Shown piece by piece: positions 24,469 to 31,883 of a stretch of DNA of 64,000 nucleotides (positions are counted from its first letter, which is position 1; every line of letters begins with the position of its first letter). The notes beneath the pieces are model-generated. The model made no database searches and was not told the origin of the DNA. It saw only the letters and a list, made by a program, of their open reading frames with translations. Made by a program: the position numbers and the translations under genes. Source of the stretch: VRUE01 sp963695835 (lineage in GTDB: Bacteria > Actinomycetota > Thermoleophilia > Solirubrobacterales > 70-9); the NCBI GenBank assembly GCA_963695835.1, contig CAVOHR010000001.1, positions 310,001-374,000 of the forward strand, written 5' to 3'.

Positions 24469-25383
24469 GTGCCGCGGGGTCGCCTCGTCGCCGACGCGAG
24501 CGCAGCGGCCGGACTGGGCCACCTGGCGCGCTGCACGGCTCTTGCCTGCGCCCTGAGCACGAAGGGTTTTGAGCTCCAGACGCTCGCGCTGGGCGCCGAG
24601 GCGGCGCTCGAGCTCGACGGTGTGCGCTGGAGCCCTTGTCAGCCGGATGCCGAGACGGCGGGGCCCGCTCCCGACCTGCTCGTGCTCGACACCTACGATC
24701 GCGCCGACTGGCAACGGGTCGCCGCGCTGGCGCACCGGCGCCTCGTCGCCTTCGAGGACGCCCTGCCGGACCCCGCGGCGGCCGACGTGGCGATCGCTCC
24801 TGAGGACGGCTCCGACCCCAGCGGCCGGGTGCTGGGCGGCCTGCGCTTCGCCTGCCTGCGCCGGCCGTTCTGGGACGTCGGGCCCCGCCAAGCCCGAGAC
24901 TCGCCGCAGCGGGTCCTGATCACGACCGGCGGCGGCGATCTGGGCGGCCTGGGACGCCGTCTCTCGGAGCGCCTGCACGAGCGCCTTCCGGCGATCGAGC
25001 TCGAACTCGTCTGGGGGCCCGGATTCGGCGGCGAGCCACCCCAGGGCGTCACCGTGCTCGAGCGGCCCGCGTCGTTACTAGAGCCCCTGCTGCGGGCCGA
25101 TGCGGTGGTCTGCGCCGGCGGCCAGACGATGCTCGAGGCGGCGGCGACCGGCGCGCCGGCGCTGGTGCTCGAGGGAGCGCCCAACCAGCGCCGGCAAATC
25201 GCCCGCTTGGCGGGATCCGGCGCCGTGCTCCCCGCACGCGAGGAGGAGGTCCCCGCCGAGCTCGAGCGCCTGCTCGGCTCCGCCTCCCTGCGGGGGAGGC
25301 TCTCCAGCCGGGCCCAGGAGGCAGTCGACGGGCGCGGGGCGCTGCGCGTCGCCACCGAGCTCGCGGCGCTGGTCCGGCGCTGA
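24469..25383 (+). CDS. pseG: PseG, UDP-sugar hydrolase of nonulosonate synthesis
   Basis: 304 residues from GTG 24469. It begins LVADASAAAGLGHLARCTAL, the PseG/SpsG start in which GLGH..RC is conserved, and later has VLITTGGGDLGGLGRRL and AVVCAGGQTMLEAAATGAPA, the GT-B (MurG-like) donor site. PseG cleaves UDP from the acetylated intermediate before PseI. It starts just after the pseI stop, so it belongs to one pseCIG transcript. The longer frame upstream is a shadow of pseI. Confidence 0.85.
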   Translation: MPRGRLVADASAAAGLGHLARCTALACALSTKGFELQTLALGAEAALELDGVRWSPCQPDAETAGPAPDLLVLDTYDRADWQRVAALAHRRLVAFEDALPDPAAADVAIAPEDGSDPSGRVLGGLRFACLRRPFWDVGPRQARDSPQRVLITTGGGDLGGLGRRLSERLHERLPAIELELVWGPGFGGEPPQGVTVLERPASLLEPLLRADAVVCAGGQTMLEAAATGAPALVLEGAPNQRRQIARLAGSGAVLPAREEEVPAELERLLGSASLRGRLSSRAQEAVDGRGALRVATELAALVRR

Positions 25384-25431
25384 GCGACTCCGACGCGACA
25401 GCCGTGTTTACGTCACCATGGAGCGCATCGA

Positions 25432-26679
25432 GTGAGAGTGTCGAAGCCGACAATCGCCGTCGCGCTTGCATCGCTGGTGCTGCTGGCAATCCTCGCGCTG
25501 GGCGGCAGTCCAGCGCCGGGAGCCGCCTTCCCCGGCGCCAACGGCCGGATCGCCTACGCCTCCAGCCAGAACGGCAACTGGGACATCTACACGATGAACG
25601 CGGACGGGAGCGGCAAGACGCAGCTGACCACGGATCCGGGCAAGGACACACAGCCGTCGTTCTCGGCCGACGGACGCCGAATCGTCTTCGTCTCCAACCG
25701 GTCCGGCAACTCCGACATCTACGCGATGAACGCCGACGGCAGCGAAGTCACGCGCCTCACCTCCGACCCGGGCGACGACGCGCAACCGTCCTTCTCACCG
25801 GACGGCGCCCACATCGTCTTCGCCAGCAAGCGCGGCGCAAGCTGGTACCACAACATCTACCTGATGAACGCGGACGGCAGCGGCCAGACTCAACTCTCCA
25901 GTCAGGGCGGAGGCGAAGAGACCCCCACTTTCTCGCCGGACGGGCAATGGATCGCCTTCGTCCGCACCCCCGAGACCCGCAAGAACATCTTCGCCATGGG
26001 CACCGCTGGCGAAGGGCTGGCCGCCCTCACGAACAGCGCTGCCGACGATCGCCAGCCCTCCTTCTCACCGGACGGGCAGCGGATCGCCTTCTCCAGCCGC
26101 CGTGACGGCCACTTCGAGATATACACGATGAGCTCCAGCGGCGGCGGGGCGACCAAGCTCACCGACAAGCCACCGAGCCAGATGCCGGCCTATTCCCCGA
26201 ACGGGCGCCTGATCGCCTTCGCCAGGGGGGGAAGCATCTACACGATGAACGCAAACGGCGGTGGCGAAGCGCGGTTGACGAGCGGGAGCGGCTCACAGGC
26301 TTGGCCGAGCTGGCAACCGCTCCTCGGCCCGCCCCACGGCCCCGCCTCCGGCCAGCCCCACGGCGGACACGGCGCCTCGAGTGACCTCCGGATCGGCAAG
26401 CCGATCCTCGACAGGCGTCGCGGCACCGCGAAGCTGCCGGTCACGGTTCCGGCGGCGGGAACGCTCAGCCTGCGCGGCCAGCGGATCAAGTTGCTGGCGC
26501 GGCGGTCGGTTGCACGAGCGGGGACCGTGAAGCTCCTGGTGAAGCCAAAGGCACAAGCGGCGAGGATCCTTGCGAGAAAGGGCGGGGCGAAGGTAAGGGT
26601 GCTCGTCACCTTCGCACGGAAGGGCGGCGGAGCGGAAACCAAAGCGAAAACGTTCAAGCTGCGAGAGAAGCGCGGCTAG
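25432..26679 (+). CDS. Secreted TolB-like WD40/PD40 beta-propeller protein
   Basis: 415 residues from GTG 25432. An N-terminal signal or anchor segment (TIAVALASLVLLAILALGG) is followed by six or seven repeats of the type SFSPDGxxIxFxSxRxGxxxIYxMNADGS, the TolB/PD40 propeller. A basic C-terminal beta domain (about residues 310-415) follows a Pro/Gly/His-rich linker (HGPASGQPHGGHG). Such proteins lie outside the membrane and are thought to bind other proteins. Its place between pseG and the pseH-like gene suggests a link to the glycan but proves no function. Confidence 0.75.
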   Translation: MRVSKPTIAVALASLVLLAILALGGSPAPGAAFPGANGRIAYASSQNGNWDIYTMNADGSGKTQLTTDPGKDTQPSFSADGRRIVFVSNRSGNSDIYAMNADGSEVTRLTSDPGDDAQPSFSPDGAHIVFASKRGASWYHNIYLMNADGSGQTQLSSQGGGEETPTFSPDGQWIAFVRTPETRKNIFAMGTAGEGLAALTNSAADDRQPSFSPDGQRIAFSSRRDGHFEIYTMSSSGGGATKLTDKPPSQMPAYSPNGRLIAFARGGSIYTMNANGGGEARLTSGSGSQAWPSWQPLLGPPHGPASGQPHGGHGASSDLRIGKPILDRRRGTAKLPVTVPAAGTLSLRGQRIKLLARRSVARAGTVKLLVKPKAQAARILARKGGAKVRVLVTFARKGGGAETKAKTFKLREKRG

Positions 26680-27152
26680 CCGCCCGGCGCGAGAAGCACC
26701 AGGAAGCCGTCGTCACCGCGCTCTCCGGTGAGAGAGAAGCCCGCCCGGCGAAAGGCCGCCAGCGAGCGGCTGTTCGCCTCCCGCACATGGGCCTCCACCT
26801 CGGCCCCGGGGACCGACTCGCGCAGCCGCTCGACCCCGAGCGAGACGAGCGGCGCCGAAAGCCCCCGTCCCCTGGCATCCGCGGCCAGGGCGACGCTGAT
26901 CTCATAGCGACGCTCCCCGCGACGGTCGAAGCGGACCTGCCCGACCGGCTCGCCGGCGAGCTCGCAGATCAGCAGATGGCGGTCCGGGTCCCCCAGCACC
27001 TCCGCCAGCCAGGCAGCATGCTCTTCGGCGCCCACCTCGGCAGTGATGCGAGAGGCGGCACGGGCATCGGGGTCGTTGCGCCATTCCCGCAGCCGCTGAG
27101 CGTCGGCGTCAGACGCGGGGCGAAAGAGCAGATCGGGAATCTCGTCGGGCAT
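26676..27152 (-). CDS. GNAT N-acetyltransferase, PseH-like
   Basis: 158 residues with LRFRPASDADAQRLREWRND, EEHAAWLAEVLGDPDRHLLI, GEPVGQVRFDRRGERRYEIS and the acetyl-CoA loop AADARGRGLSAPLVS. This arrangement (WRND, EEH..W, VG.VRFD) is what is seen in PseH proteins and in the GNAT half of PseG-PseH fusions. It is the best candidate for the N4-acetylation step between PseC and PseG. It is on the opposite strand and overlaps the end of the propeller gene by four bases. A general GNAT role remains possible. Confidence 0.7.
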   Translation of the reverse strand: MPDEIPDLLFRPASDADAQRLREWRNDPDARAASRITAEVGAEEHAAWLAEVLGDPDRHLLICELAGEPVGQVRFDRRGERRYEISVALAADARGRGLSAPLVSLGVERLRESVPGAEVEAHVREANSRSLAAFRRAGFSLTGERGDDGFLVLLAPGG

Positions 27153-27194
27153 CGGTCAGCGATTAGCGGGGCGGAGCCACGATAGCCTGTGTGC

Positions 27195-27413
27195 GTGGCC
27201 ACGCTGACTCGCCGGGTTGGCGCTCCCTCGCTCGATTTCTTCGTCGTCGGCGCCGCGAAGGCCAGCACAACCGCGCTCTTCCCCCACCCCGAGCTCTGCC
27301 TGCCGGAGGACAAGGAGCTGCCGTACTTCGTGATCCCCAAGCATTCCTATTACGAGTCCCCTGCGGAGTTCTTCGCCGACGACAAAGCCGAGGCTGAGCT
27401 TATAGCCCGATCG
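27195..27413 (+). pseudogene. Truncated 5' copy of the sulfotransferase at 28438
   Basis: From GTG 27195 the frame gives SLDFFVVGAAKASTTALF, HPELCLPEDKELPYFVIPK and HSYYESPAEFFAD, matching the intact gene downstream. It lacks five codons (NLLRT) in the phosphosulfate-binding helix, then leaves homology at 27381 and runs into unrelated residues. Positions 27283-27381 are identical to 28538-28636. A leader of about 24 bases (27175-27197) also recurs at 28355-28379 with one difference. No binding site for the 3'-phosphate remains, so it should be inactive. Confidence 0.8.
27283..27381. repeat. 99-bp exact direct repeat, copy 1 (sulfotransferase 5' region)
   Basis: Identical base for base to 28538-28636 (offset 1255). 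It marks a partial duplication that flanks the minus-strand methyltransferase gene. Confidence 0.85.
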
Positions 27414-27414
27414 G

Positions 27415-28083
27415 TTAGCGCACCCTGCCGAAGCGGATTATGGCGCTGTGCCAGAGCGAGCCGGTGTCCTCCTCCTGCACCTCGTAGTCGGCGGCGAGGA
27501 CGAGGGCTCGCATCGTCTCCGGGTCGTTCTCGGAGAACCCCTTGTTTGCCTTGGCGAGCGGCTTCGTCTTGTCTGAATACTGGATGACCACAATTGCGCC
27601 GGGCGCCAGCACTCGCCTCAGATTGGCCAGGTAGCGCTCGATGATGTCCACGTCGAGGTGCACAAAAGCCCCGAAGGAGAAGACGAAGTCGATGCTCGCG
27701 TCGGGCACACCCGGGAAGTCGTCTCCGTTGTTGAGGATCGGATGGAGGTTGCTGCCCCTCACGTAACGGTGAAGCTCGCCCAGAAGCTCCTGGTGGTAGT
27801 CAACGGCATATATGGTTCCAGCCCCCATCATGTACCGGGTCCAACGCCCCCCTCCGGGACCGATCTCGAGCACCGTCTTCGATCGGTCGATGTAGGGCAG
27901 GAGGTAGTGCTCCCGGACGTATATCAGGGGCGGCAGCGTCTCCGGATCGCCCCACTCCATGCCGTAGATGCCGTTTCCCTGGACGAGGGCGCGCGCCGCC
28001 TTCCGCACACGGCTTCGCAGCGACCGTGGCCCGCGGCCGCTCGCGAGCATCCGGGTGTGCATATCGGTGTCGAGGCCAGGCAT
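27415..28083 (-). CDS. Class I SAM-dependent methyltransferase
   Basis: 222 residues. TVLEIGPGGGRWTRYMM is motif I near residues 70-86, IYAVDYHQELL the acidic second strand, and VFSFGAFVHLDVDIIERYLANL and VLAPGAIVVIQYSD the following strands. It probably methylates a sugar or other small molecule of the locus. It lies between the two copies of the duplicated sulfotransferase start, so it likely came in with, or caused, that rearrangement. Codon choice is less GC-extreme than in the pse genes. Confidence 0.75.
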   Translation of the reverse strand: MPGLDTDMHTRMLASGRGPRSLRSRVRKAARALVQGNGIYGMEWGDPETLPPLIYVREHYLLPYIDRSKTVLEIGPGGGRWTRYMMGAGTIYAVDYHQELLGELHRYVRGSNLHPILNNGDDFPGVPDASIDFVFSFGAFVHLDVDIIERYLANLRRVLAPGAIVVIQYSDKTKPLAKANKGFSENDPETMRALVLAADYEVQEEDTGSLWHSAIIRFGRVR

Positions 28084-28216
28084 TGCGAGTCGTCCCTAAT
28101 GGTACGCCCTATCGGCTCATCGGAGCCTATCGCAGCTCCCGAGGGGCGCGCGGCGCGGGGGGAGGGCGGTTCAGTCTTCGTCGAAGGCCTAGAGCACGAG
28201 CACTTCAACGCCGTCT

Positions 28217-28352
28217 TCATCCGGGCGGGAGACTCACCCCGGATTTGCTGCGCTCGGAGTGGCGCGCGTACCACTTGAGTCCATAGCCCCAGTGCGTTTC
28301 GCTGTTGAAGAGTCGACTCTCCTTGATCTGGGACGTTGAGATCGAGGTGCGG
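28217..28352 (-). pseudogene. Unrecognised C-terminal gene fragment
   Basis: A minus-strand frame ending at TGA 28217-28219 reads ISTSQIKESRLFNSETHWGY then GLKWYARHSERSKSGVS. It has the look of a real protein tail, with aromatic and charged residues well placed, but no start fits before it merges with the sulfotransferase leader near 28355. Tails like this occur in glycosyltransferases, though I cannot assign one. The rest of 28084-28437 holds only this and the duplicated leader. Confidence 0.4.
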
Positions 28353-28437
28353 CGTGAGCCACGATATCCTGTGTGCGTGCAGGCCCGGATTGGGCTAACG
28401 CCGCCAGACCATGCCCGCTACAGACCCGAGTTCAGAT

Positions 28438-29496
28438 ATGGCCACGCTTGCCCGATCGGGCAGCGAGCCTGGGCTCGATTTCTTTGTCGTCGGCGCCGCG
28501 AAGGCCGGCACAACCGCCCTCTTCAACCTGCTCCGCACCCACCCCGAGCTCTGCCTGCCGGAGGACAAGGAGCTGCCGTACTTCGTGATCCCCAAGCATT
28601 CCTATTACGAGTCCCCTGCGGAGTTCTTCGCCGACGCCTTCCAGCGTCGCAGCGAGGGGCAGCTGTGCGGGACCGTGACCCCTCAGTACCTCTACGGCGC
28701 GCTGCTGGGGGCCGAGAGAACGGCTACGCCCCCCCGCTCGCCGGAGACGACGATCCCAGGCCGCATTCACGACGCCTATCCCGACGCAAGGCTGATCGCG
28801 ATCCTTCGCGACCCGGTGGCGCGGGCTCGCTCACATCACCGCATGTCGGCGATGAGGGGTTTCGAGCGTCGCCCGTTCGACGTCGCCGCCGACGAGCTGC
28901 TCAGGCCAGATGCCCTCGCCGAGTCCCGCGCGTGGCCGAACGAGACCAACAGCTACGTCGTGCTTGGCGAGTACGCCCGCCTGCTGCAGGGCTACTTCGA
29001 CGTCTTTCCACGCGAGCAGATGCTCGTCCTCTTCCAAGACCAGCTGGAGCGCGACCCCGCCGCGGTCTGCGCAACCGTCTTCGCCTTCCTCGGAGTCGAC
29101 TCCGAATTCCGCCCGCCAAACCTCGGCCGCCGCTACCACGACGGTGGCAGCCGCCGCCGCTTCGCCTGGCTGGACCTGACGACATGGCAGCGCGCCGCCA
29201 CACGCTCCGCGGCGCTGAAAGGGCTCTGGCGGCGGGTGCCGCGCTCGCTGCGTCTGCGCATCCTGAGGCGGTTCAACCTCGCCCTCCGGCGGCTCTTTCT
29301 GTGGAACCGCGTTCCCATCGACGCCCGGGTGGATCCCGATCCCGCCGGCAGGGAAACACTTGCAAGACTTGCAAGTGCAAGGCTGCGGGCCCACTATCGC
29401 GAAGACGGACAGAGGCTGCGAGCGCTGCTGGGTGTCACTCCGCCCTGGGAACAGCCCGAACGGAAGACCGGCTCCGGGCCTATCGGGGACCGGTGA
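28438..29496 (+). CDS. PAPS-dependent sulfotransferase
   Basis: 352 residues from ATG 28438; ATG 28411 would add nine residues, but the truncated copy begins at the equivalent of 28438. The 5'-PSB loop is VVGAAKAGTTALFNLLRTHP and the 3'-phosphate motif RLIAILRDPVARARSHH. SFSP-type conserved NSYVVLGEYARLLQGYFDVF and MLVLFQDQLERDPAAV follow the heparan N-sulfotransferase-like pattern. It would sulfate the polysaccharide. The 3' end overlaps the convergent FkbM methyltransferase by 17 bases. Confidence 0.85.
   Translation: MATLARSGSEPGLDFFVVGAAKAGTTALFNLLRTHPELCLPEDKELPYFVIPKHSYYESPAEFFADAFQRRSEGQLCGTVTPQYLYGALLGAERTATPPRSPETTIPGRIHDAYPDARLIAILRDPVARARSHHRMSAMRGFERRPFDVAADELLRPDALAESRAWPNETNSYVVLGEYARLLQGYFDVFPREQMLVLFQDQLERDPAAVCATVFAFLGVDSEFRPPNLGRRYHDGGSRRRFAWLDLTTWQRAATRSAALKGLWRRVPRSLRLRILRRFNLALRRLFLWNRVPIDARVDPDPAGRETLARLASARLRAHYREDGQRLRALLGVTPPWEQPERKTGSGPIGDR
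28538..28636. repeat. 99-bp exact direct repeat, copy 2
   Basis: Part of the intact sulfotransferase gene; identical to 27283-27381. The absence of any difference points to a recent duplication or gene conversion. Confidence 0.85.
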
Positions 29497-30520
29497 ACAC
29501 GCTGTCAGCCGGAAGCGTGGGCACGTGGCCATCGCCCGCGAGCGAGCGCAAGGTAGCAACGTCCGTCCAAGGGACGAAGTGCGGCCCGCTCGCCTTCGGG
29601 AGCAACAGGTAGTTGGCGATTCCGTCTGGGCTCGAGCGCACGCTGTCGACCCGCAGCGCGCCGCGCTGGCCTATCAGGTAGATCGCGTAGCCAAGCTCCT
29701 CCGCCAGCTCCTCGATCTCGCCCTCCTGGCTGGGGAACCGCTCGATCGAGAGTGGTCGCAGCACGGTGAACACCTCCCAGTCGACGATCTCGCAGATCAC
29801 CGCCGGCCGATCTCGTTCGATCGTCTTGCGGGCACCGCGGAGAACCGCAAGCTCATGTCCCTCGACATCGATCTTGAGCAGCCGCAGCGGTCCCGAGGAG
29901 CGTGACCCCAACAGCGTGTCGAGGGTCGTGCAGCGCACCTGCTGCTGCCCGTACTCAAGGTCATAGTGGGCTTCGCTGAAAGGGCGCATCAGAGAGGCAA
30001 CGTCGGAGATGTCTCCGCGAGCAGGCAATGTAAGTTGCGTTGTGCCTTCTCTGCCCTCGTCGTCGCTGAGGGCCAGTTCTGCGACCTCGACCTCGGCCCC
30101 CGGGTTGAGAGAGAGGTTGTGTAGCAGGCGGGCCGCGTTGCGAGGATGCGGCTCAACTGCGACGACCGTGCAGGCGGGGCCCGCGCGGGCCGCGATCAGC
30201 GAGTACAAGCCAGTGTAAGCACCGACATCGACCACCGTGCCCTGCTTGGGCAGCAAGGCCGCCCAAGCAGCGAGGCTGCCCGTCTCCCACGGACGCCCAT
30301 AATAGAGGCTGTTGAGAATGTGATCGTCGGCTGCGCCGAAGCAGCGCAGTTCGACATCGGCGAGCTTCAGCCGCACTTCGCCCGATACCGGCCAGCGCCC
30401 TATGACCTTGGTCACCGCCCGGAAAGCGGCGCGGATGACGGAACGACCGATCCAATTGACGCCGGGGCGGTTGCGTACGCGCTTCAGCACTGAGCCAGGG
30501 TTGTTCCGAGCTGGCTTCAA
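29480..30520 (-). CDS. FkbM-family methyltransferase
   Basis: 346 residues from a TTG start. GTVVDVGAYTGLYSLIAARA is the SAM site, VVAVEPHPRNAARLLHNLSL follows, and LRLLKIDVEGHELAVLRGAR is the FkbM hallmark. FkbM-type enzymes O-methylate sugars or polyketides and are common in glycan loci. A -10-like TAATCT lies eight bases before the TTG. A C-terminal stretch of about 60 residues after GQRGALRVDSVR is unusual in length but not recognised as a domain. Confidence 0.8.
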   Translation of the reverse strand: MKPARNNPGSVLKRVRNRPGVNWIGRSVIRAAFRAVTKVIGRWPVSGEVRLKLADVELRCFGAADDHILNSLYYGRPWETGSLAAWAALLPKQGTVVDVGAYTGLYSLIAARAGPACTVVAVEPHPRNAARLLHNLSLNPGAEVEVAELALSDDEGREGTTQLTLPARGDISDVASLMRPFSEAHYDLEYGQQQVRCTTLDTLLGSRSSGPLRLLKIDVEGHELAVLRGARKTIERDRPAVICEIVDWEVFTVLRPLSIERFPSQEGEIEELAEELGYAIYLIGQRGALRVDSVRSSPDGIANYLLLPKASGPHFVPWTDVATLRSLAGDGHVPTLPADSVFTGPR

Positions 30521-30555
30521 GACGGGCTAGATTATCGCAGCCCGCCCCGCCCCGC

Positions 30556-31833
30556 TCATGCTTGGGCGGGCTCCAGCCGGGTTCGTTGAGCGCCTGCGGC
30601 AGTCTCGGCAGAGCGATTGCGCTCAGCGGGTTTCCACAGAGCGACGACGATGCAGATGAAGAGCGACACGATCTGCATCCGGTAGCGGAACGCGGTACCG
30701 GCGTTCCCCGCGCTCAGCGAGTAGGCGATCAGCAGGAAGATGGCCAGGTAGACGAGGGGCCCGGCGCGGGCCATGATGCTTCCACGACTCCGGTACATCG
30801 TCCTGACGAGGAAGAAGAGGGCGAGATAGGCCGCAGCGGTGCCGAGCAGGCCGAGGCCCTGACTGATGTTCCCGAGCTGCCAGGGGAAGGGGCGGAAGAG
30901 GACAGCAAAGGTGCGCCGGGGGAGGTTCCTGACGATCGCGCCGCGGGTCGAGAAGTCGACCTGTTCGAGCTTCAGGTTCGAGCTGTCCGACGCGTTCGCT
31001 TCCTGGGACCTCTGGAGGTTCCGTTCGAGGCTTTCGTTGGTCGAGGCCTTGAACACGGTGGGCGCCGCGATCGCGGCGAAGAGGGCGACGAGAGAGACGA
31101 GGCCGAGCGAACCGACCCCCGCGCGATTCTCCGCCCGCAAGCCCGCGTGCAGCACGATGGCGGCGCTGGCGGCGATCAGGAACCAGCCGGCGTAGTGGCG
31201 CGTGGCGACGGCGATCAGGCAGCCGACGACGATCGCGACCAGGTAGCGCGGTTCCCCGCGCTTCCAGATCTTCGCTCCGCCGAGGGCGACGAGCCCGATC
31301 GCCAGCAGCATGTTCGCCTCCTTGTGCAGGAGGCTGGAGAAGAAGATGCTGGCCGGCTCGAAGGCGAGGAGCCACATCGCCAGCACGGACGCCCTCGGCC
31401 CGGCCAGCTCATAGACGGCGGCCGCCAGCAGCACCAGCCCGATGACGGCGATCCCGACCTGGGTCACGCGCATCGCCAGTTCCGGCGAGTCGAACAGGTA
31501 ACGCTGAATCGCGAGGGTGTAGACGTGGAGTTCGCGCAATAGCGCGTGCGTCCACTCGCCGGAGCCCAGGGGGGTTTCCGCGATCATCTTCGCCCTGCCC
31601 AGGAAGGTGAGCTCGTCGCCGCCGCGCAGGGTTCGCGCCACCGGCGTGAGCGAGATGAGACCGGAGGCGACGACACGCAGGCCGAAAGCGACCGTGGCTG
31701 CCGGGCCGATGGCGAACCCCGGCCTCGAGCGACCCAAACGGCTGACCAGCAAGGCGACCGCGCCACCCAGAAAAGCGATCGTCACAAGCGTCACCAGCGT
31801 GGCGTGAAGGCTCTGGTCGGTGGTAGGGGGCAT
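30556..31833 (-). CDS. Polytopic membrane protein of the glycan locus
   Basis: 425 residues from ATG 31833 with about ten hydrophobic segments. A luminal-type loop (ASTNESLERNLQRSQEANAS) and FRPFPWQLGNISQGLGLLGT sit in the middle. The topology resembles EpsG-like or GT39/ArnT-type membrane proteins, and FRPFPW with charged residues is often seen in bacterial polymerase-like proteins. I cannot choose between polymerase and transferase. A TATCGT -10-like box is 11 bases upstream of the ATG. Divergent from the BY-kinase over 50 bases. Confidence 0.6.
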   Translation of the reverse strand: MPPTTDQSLHATLVTLVTIAFLGGAVALLVSRLGRSRPGFAIGPAATVAFGLRVVASGLISLTPVARTLRGGDELTFLGRAKMIAETPLGSGEWTHALLRELHVYTLAIQRYLFDSPELAMRVTQVGIAVIGLVLLAAAVYELAGPRASVLAMWLLAFEPASIFFSSLLHKEANMLLAIGLVALGGAKIWKRGEPRYLVAIVVGCLIAVATRHYAGWFLIAASAAIVLHAGLRAENRAGVGSLGLVSLVALFAAIAAPTVFKASTNESLERNLQRSQEANASDSSNLKLEQVDFSTRGAIVRNLPRRTFAVLFRPFPWQLGNISQGLGLLGTAAAYLALFFLVRTMYRSRGSIMARAGPLVYLAIFLLIAYSLSAGNAGTAFRYRMQIVSLFICIVVALWKPAERNRSAETAAGAQRTRLEPAQA

Positions 31834-31868
31834 CCTGCACGAGGACGATAGCCGCTGCCCGCGATCAA

Positions 31869-31874
31869 TATAAT
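31869..31874 (+). promoter_or_regulatory. Consensus -10 box of the BY-kinase gene
   Basis: A perfect TATAAT ends nine bases before GTG 31884. No TTGACA is seen at -35. The distance would put the first RNA base within a few bases of the GTG, hence a leaderless or near-leaderless transcript. Confidence 0.6.
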
Positions 31875-31883
31875 CTGCTGTCG

